Source of the DNA: Streptomyces sp. JH14
GTDB taxonomy: Bacteria > Actinomycetota > Actinomycetes > Streptomycetales > Streptomycetaceae
NCBI RefSeq assembly: GCF_029428675.1
Contig: NZ_JAJNEL010000001.1
Coordinates: 6,510,001-6,574,000 of the forward strand
Length of the DNA stretch: 64,000 nt
Reading direction: 5' to 3'
Each line of letters begins with the position of its first letter. The stretch's first letter is position 1. The position numbers and the translations under genes were made by a program. Shown here piece by piece: positions 60,584 to 64,000 of the stretch. The notes beneath the pieces are model-generated. The model did no database searches and had not been told where the DNA came from. It was given only the letters and a program-made list of their open reading frames with translations.

Positions 60584-61702
60584 GTGTCAGCACATGCCGT
60601 TCGTACCGGAGTCTGGTTCATCGGAGCACGCGGCTCCGTCGCCACCACCGCCACAGCGGGCTGCGCGGCCGTCGCGGCGGGGCTCCACCCGGCGGCGGGC
60701 ATGGTCACCGAGACCGCGCCCTTCGCCGGCAGCGGGCTGCCGGCGCTGACCTCCCTGGTATTCGGCGGACACGACACCGTCGACTGCCCCCTGCCCAAGC
60801 GGGCCGAGGCCCTGGCCGCCGGGGGAGTGCTCCCGCACGGGCTGCCCTCGGCAGTACGGTCCGAACTCGCCGCGGCCGACGCGGAGATACGCCCCGGTGG
60901 GCCGCTGCCCGGCGACACCCGCACCGACGAAGAGCTCATCGCCGCATTCGCCGCCGACCTCACCGACTTCGGCCGCCGCAACGACCTGGCCCGCACCGTC
61001 GTGGTGAACGTCGCCTCGACCGAACCGCTCCCGGAACCCGGGCAGCACCGGCTGCCCGCCAGCTCGCTCTACGCCGCGGCGGCGCTCCGGGCCGGCTGCC
61101 CCTACGTCAACTTCACCCCCTCGACCGGGCTGCGCACCCCCGCGCTCCAGGACGCCGTCGCGGAATGCGGACTTCCTCACGCAGGCCGCGACGGCAAGAC
61201 GGGCCAGACGCTGCTCCGCTCCGTACTCGCCCCGATGTTCGTGCAGCGCGCCCTGCCCGTACGGGCCTGGTCCGGCACGAATCTGCTGGGCGGCGGGGAC
61301 GGGGCGGCGCTGGCCGACCCGGCCGCGGCGGCGGCGAAGAACGCGGGCAAGGAACGGGTTCTCGCCGACACCCTGGGCGCCGCTCCCGAGGGCGAGGTGC
61401 ACATCGACGACGTGCCGGCCCTCGGCGACTGGAAGACGGCCTGGGACCACATCGCGTTCGACGGATTCCTCGGGGCGCGTATGGTCCTCCAGACGACATG
61501 GCAGGGGTGTGACTCGGCGCTGGCCGCCCCGCTGGTCCTGGACCTGGCGCGGCTGCTCGCCCGCGCCCATGAAGCGGGACTGGTGGGCCCACGGCCCGAA
61601 CTCGGCTTCTACTTCAAGGACCCGGACGGCGGGCCCGCCGCACTCTCCGACCAGTATCTGCAGCTGCTGGCCTTCGCCGAAACGCTGCGGGGGCAGGAAT
61701 GA
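60584..61702 (+). CDS. Inositol-3-phosphate synthase-like protein (ebo cluster)
   Basis: The 372-residue protein has an NAD-binding start (VWFIGARGSVATTATAGCAA) and features of myo-inositol-phosphate synthase: ASSLYAAAALRAGCPYVNFT, GRDGKTGQTLLRSVLA, and AWSGTNLLGGGDGAALADPA. The classical enzyme turns glucose 6-phosphate into inositol 3-phosphate with NAD. The version here belongs to the type linked to prenyltransferase/EboA clusters, so its substrate may be different. GTG 60584, a 4-bp overlap with the prenyltransferase gene, and the terminator upstream mark it as first gene of the cluster. Confidence 0.8.
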   Translation: MSAHAVRTGVWFIGARGSVATTATAGCAAVAAGLHPAAGMVTETAPFAGSGLPALTSLVFGGHDTVDCPLPKRAEALAAGGVLPHGLPSAVRSELAAADAEIRPGGPLPGDTRTDEELIAAFAADLTDFGRRNDLARTVVVNVASTEPLPEPGQHRLPASSLYAAAALRAGCPYVNFTPSTGLRTPALQDAVAECGLPHAGRDGKTGQTLLRSVLAPMFVQRALPVRAWSGTNLLGGGDGAALADPAAAAAKNAGKERVLADTLGAAPEGEVHIDDVPALGDWKTAWDHIAFDGFLGARMVLQTTWQGCDSALAAPLVLDLARLLARAHEAGLVGPRPELGFYFKDPDGGPAALSDQYLQLLAFAETLRGQE

Positions 61703-63027
61703 CGGCCGCGGTACGCGCCTGGGCCGAACTGCTGCGGGTATCGGCGCTGTTCACCGTCCCCGGTGATGCGCTGGCCGGGGCGGCGGCCATCGGCCGGCGC
61801 CCCAACGGGGGCACTGCACTGGCTGTCGGGGCCTCCCTCTGTCTCTACGAGGCGGGCATGGCCCTCAACGACTGGGCGGACCGCGACGAGGACGCCGTCG
61901 ACCGCCCGCACCGCCCGATCCCCTCGGGCCAGATCACTCCCGGCGCGGCCCTGGCTGCAGCCGGTGCCCTGACGGCCGCAGGTCTGACGCTGGCCGCCCA
62001 CGCGGGCCGTCCGGCCCTGACGGTGGCCACGGGCCTCGCGGCAACGGTCTGGGCGTACGACCTCCGCCTGAAGCACACCCAGGCCGGCCCGGCAGCGATG
62101 GCGGCGGCCCGCGCACTGGACCTCCTGCTGGGAGCGACGGCGACGGCGACGGCGACGGCGGGGGCGGGGGCAGGTACGGGTGCGACGAGCTCACGCACCG
62201 CAGCCCCGCCCGCTGCTGGCGCGGTCACTCCGTCCGCGACAGCCACGGGCTTCGTCGGGGCATCCGCCCCCTCCCGGTCCGTGGCGGGGAAGCGGCGAGG
62301 CGGCCCGGTCGCCCGGCTGCTCGGCCGGATCGGCCGTGCGGTGGCGACGGCGACCGCGGATCGCGAACCCCGCCGCGCGGAGCCGCCCCGGCACGTACAG
62401 GCCCCTGCCCGCCCGGTCGGCATCGCCCGCACCGAGGGCCCGACCGGCACGCCGGGCGCCGTACGCAGGGCCGGCACCGTCCATCCCGGGCGCACCGCCC
62501 TTCCCCGGGGCACCACCCGCACCCTGAGCCCCGTCGACTCCGCGGTTCGTGCTGCCGTGCCGGCCGCCGCCCTGCTCGGGGCGCACACCTACGCCGTCAC
62601 CGCGGTCTCACGCCACGAGGCGCAGGGCGGTTCCACCGCCGTGCCCCTCGGCGCGCTCGCGGCGGTCGCCGCGCTGGGCGCCGTCACGGTGCGTGGGCAG
62701 CAGGGGCTCGGTGGCCTGCCCCGACTACCGGGAAGGGACGGGCCGGGGGACCACCACCGCCCCCGGGCCGGAACCTCCACGCCACCCGGCGTCCTCCTCA
62801 CCGCACTCACCGCCACCTACTTCCGCACCGCCGCCGAGCCGCTCCTCCACGCCGCCCTCAATCCGTCAGCGCCCCTCACCCAACGCGCCGTCGGCAGCGG
62901 CATCCGGGCGATGATCCCGCTCCAGGCCGCGCTCGCCGCCCGCGCCGGAGCGGCCGCCACCGGGCTCGCCGTCATGGGGCTGGTTCCCCTCGCCCGGACC
63001 CTCGCCCGGAAGGTGAGCCTCACATGA
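61699..63027 (+). CDS. UbiA-family prenyltransferase, SCO3242/EboC type, with long linker
   Basis: The 442-residue membrane protein starts as a UbiA transferase: EAGMALNDWADRDEDAVDRP with the first Asp-rich motif (Asn57-Asp), RPIPSGQ, and AYDLRLKHTQAGP in place of the second. After residue ~144 it carries an inserted low-complexity stretch (~145-285, Ala/Thr/Gly/Pro/Arg-rich), then membrane segments resume. A second, smaller proline/glycine-rich insert lies at ~338-359. Typical family members are around 300 residues. Inserted DNA includes short tandem repeats. Coupled by 4-bp overlaps to both neighbours. It likely prenylates or moves a cluster metabolite. Confidence 0.8.
   Translation: MTAAVRAWAELLRVSALFTVPGDALAGAAAIGRRPNGGTALAVGASLCLYEAGMALNDWADRDEDAVDRPHRPIPSGQITPGAALAAAGALTAAGLTLAAHAGRPALTVATGLAATVWAYDLRLKHTQAGPAAMAAARALDLLLGATATATATAGAGAGTGATSSRTAAPPAAGAVTPSATATGFVGASAPSRSVAGKRRGGPVARLLGRIGRAVATATADREPRRAEPPRHVQAPARPVGIARTEGPTGTPGAVRRAGTVHPGRTALPRGTTRTLSPVDSAVRAAVPAAALLGAHTYAVTAVSRHEAQGGSTAVPLGALAAVAALGAVTVRGQQGLGGLPRLPGRDGPGDHHRPRAGTSTPPGVLLTALTATYFRTAAEPLLHAALNPSAPLTQRAVGSGIRAMIPLQAALAARAGAAATGLAVMGLVPLARTLARKVSLT
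62134..62160 (+). repeat. GCGACG hexanucleotide tandem repeat inside the prenyltransferase gene
   Basis: Four and a half GCGACG copies encode the (Ala-Thr)n run in ATATATA at the start of the inserted linker. A G-rich tract (GGGGCGGGGGC) follows. Being in-frame hexamers, copy changes would only lengthen or shorten the linker. Confidence 0.6.
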
Positions 63028-63905
63028 CGATCCGCCTCGGCTACGGCACCAACGGCCTCACCGACCTCCGCCTGGACGACGCCCTGGAACTCCTCGCGGA
63101 CCTCGGCTACGACGGCGTCGGCCTCACCCTCGACCACATGCACCTCGACCCTCTCGCCCCGGACCTCGCCGCACGCACCCGGCACGTGGCGGCCGCGCTC
63201 GACCGGTCCGGGCTCGGCGTGACCATCGAGACGGGGGCCCGCTATGTCCTCGACCCACGCCGCAAACACGGACCGTCCCTCCTCGATCCGGACCCGGAGG
63301 CCCGCGCCGTCCGGACCCGGCTGCTGCTGCGCGCCGTCGACGTCGCCGCCGACCTCGGCGCCCACGCCGTGCACTGCTTCAGCGGCATCACCCCACCCGG
63401 CACCTGCCCTGAGACGGCCTGGCAGCGGCTGACGGACGCGCTCGCCCCCGTGCTCGACGCCGCGGCCCGCACCGGCGTCCCGCTCGCCATCGAGCCCGAA
63501 CCCGGTCATCTCCTCGCCACCCTCTCGGACTTCCACCATCTCCGTGTCCTCAGCGGCGACCCCGAACCGCTCGGGCTCACCCTCGACATCGGTCACTGCC
63601 AGTGCCTGGAACCGGCCGCGCCCGCCGACTGCGTGCGGGCCGCCGCCCCCTGGCTGCGGCACGTGCAGATCGAGGACATGCGCCGGGGCGTCCACGAACA
63701 CCTTCCGTTCGGCGACGGCGAGATCGACTTCCCACCCGTGCTCGAGGCGCTCGACGCCCTGGGCGACACCGGATACCACGGCCTCACCGTCGTCGAACTG
63801 CCCCGCCACTCCCACGCGGGGCCCGAACTGGCCAGGACGTCCGTCGAGTTCCTGCGGTCCCGGATCCCGTCGATGTCCTCGAAGGGAGCGACACCATGCC
63901 GATGA
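63024..63905 (+). CDS. Sugar phosphate isomerase/epimerase-like TIM barrel (ebo cluster)
   Basis: The 293-residue protein has a xylose isomerase-like barrel: IRLGYGTNGLTDLRLDDALE, LADLGYDGVGLTLDHMHLD, AIEPEPGHLL with the metal Glu, LTLDIGHCQCLE with Asp and His, HVQIEDMRRGVHEHLPFGDG and a late TVVELPRHSH. It resembles EboE-type metabolite-trafficking neighbours but differs in length. Start ATG 63024 overlaps the prenyltransferase stop. It ends 10 bases into the next frame (EboA), so the four genes are translationally linked. Confidence 0.78.
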   Translation: MTIRLGYGTNGLTDLRLDDALELLADLGYDGVGLTLDHMHLDPLAPDLAARTRHVAAALDRSGLGVTIETGARYVLDPRRKHGPSLLDPDPEARAVRTRLLLRAVDVAADLGAHAVHCFSGITPPGTCPETAWQRLTDALAPVLDAAARTGVPLAIEPEPGHLLATLSDFHHLRVLSGDPEPLGLTLDIGHCQCLEPAAPADCVRAAAPWLRHVQIEDMRRGVHEHLPFGDGEIDFPPVLEALDALGDTGYHGLTVVELPRHSHAGPELARTSVEFLRSRIPSMSSKGATPCR

Positions 63906-64000
63906 CCCCGCCGGTGACCCGCGAACAACTTGACGCACAACTGGGCGGTGCCGCACGCGCCTGGCTCGACGAGGCCCTCGCCGAGGCCGCCCACACCGCC
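63896..64000 (+). CDS. EboA-domain protein (5' fragment)
   Basis: The open frame starts at ATG 63896 behind GAAGGGAG and reads PMTPPVTREQLDAQLGGAAR with AWLDEALAEAAHTA, open to the window edge (35 codons). The helix LDAQLGGAARAWLDEALA resembles the start of EboA proteins that follow the isomerase gene in such clusters. Too short to be certain. It overlaps the end of the isomerase gene by 10 bases. Confidence 0.6.
   Translation, partial: MPMTPPVTREQLDAQLGGAARAWLDEALAEAAHTA

Overview
The window is high-GC actinobacterial DNA, almost certainly a Streptomyces chromosome. The signs are the very GC-rich third codon positions, frequent GTG and TTG starts behind GGAGG-type ribosome binding sites, 4-bp start/stop overlaps, and families typical of Streptomyces (DUF5997, DUF6204, DUF5107, a PAP2-diacylglycerol kinase fusion, an 'SCO3242-type' prenyltransferase). 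I saw no rRNA, tRNA or CRISPR array. About 55 protein genes are supported.

Layout. 1-2951 (minus): start of a Dpp/Opp-type peptide ABC transporter operon led by a 31-codon micro-ORF and running off the left edge. 2952-3773: a less GC-rich spacer with a DUF397-like remnant and three short direct repeats, possibly an island edge. 3774-15125: a mixed block rich in envelope and lipid functions: a PAP2-diacylglycerol kinase fusion, a GPP34 protein, a class I aminotransferase fold without its catalytic lysine, a NAPE-PLD-like hydrolase, a DedA protein and an MBL hydrolase. 15241-20310: a PucR regulator divergent from an NCS1 permease, an NTF2-like protein and an aminobutyraldehyde-type dehydrogenase. 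20317-22077: a TnpB-family element bounded by inverted repeats. 22272-30987: a degenerate resolvase-like protein, a holin-phosphodiesterase fusion, a divergent NAD-dependent DNA ligase, a short MreB-like protein, a secreted protein and a fused SecDF. 31002-31975: an IS5-family element. 32043-45431: mixed metabolic and regulatory genes, including a DUF5997 / HTH-less LysR divergon, two methyltransferases, an aldo/keto reductase, an acyl-CoA ligase and a LysR/transporter divergon.

45564-60442: FdhD with a hybrid formate dehydrogenase fragment, a KAS III (FabH) gene and a GntR regulator. Then comes a sugar catabolic locus: a ROK repressor, an RbsABC-type importer, a Gfo/Idh/MocA oxidoreductase, a TIM-barrel isomerase, and a 1241-residue secreted protein combining a PQQ sugar dehydrogenase, PKD, CBM, ThuA and DUF1080 domains. 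Related short palindromic motifs occur upstream of more than one gene here, which suggests two small regulons. I recall a similar gene order around SCO6564 in S. coelicolor, but have not checked it.

60584-64000: the first four genes of an ebo-type cluster: inositol-3-phosphate synthase-like, an EboC-like UbiA prenyltransferase, a sugar isomerase-like protein and the start of an EboA-like protein. It continues past the right edge. This cluster, the TnpB element, the dead aminotransferase and the two candidate regulons are the best leads for new biology.
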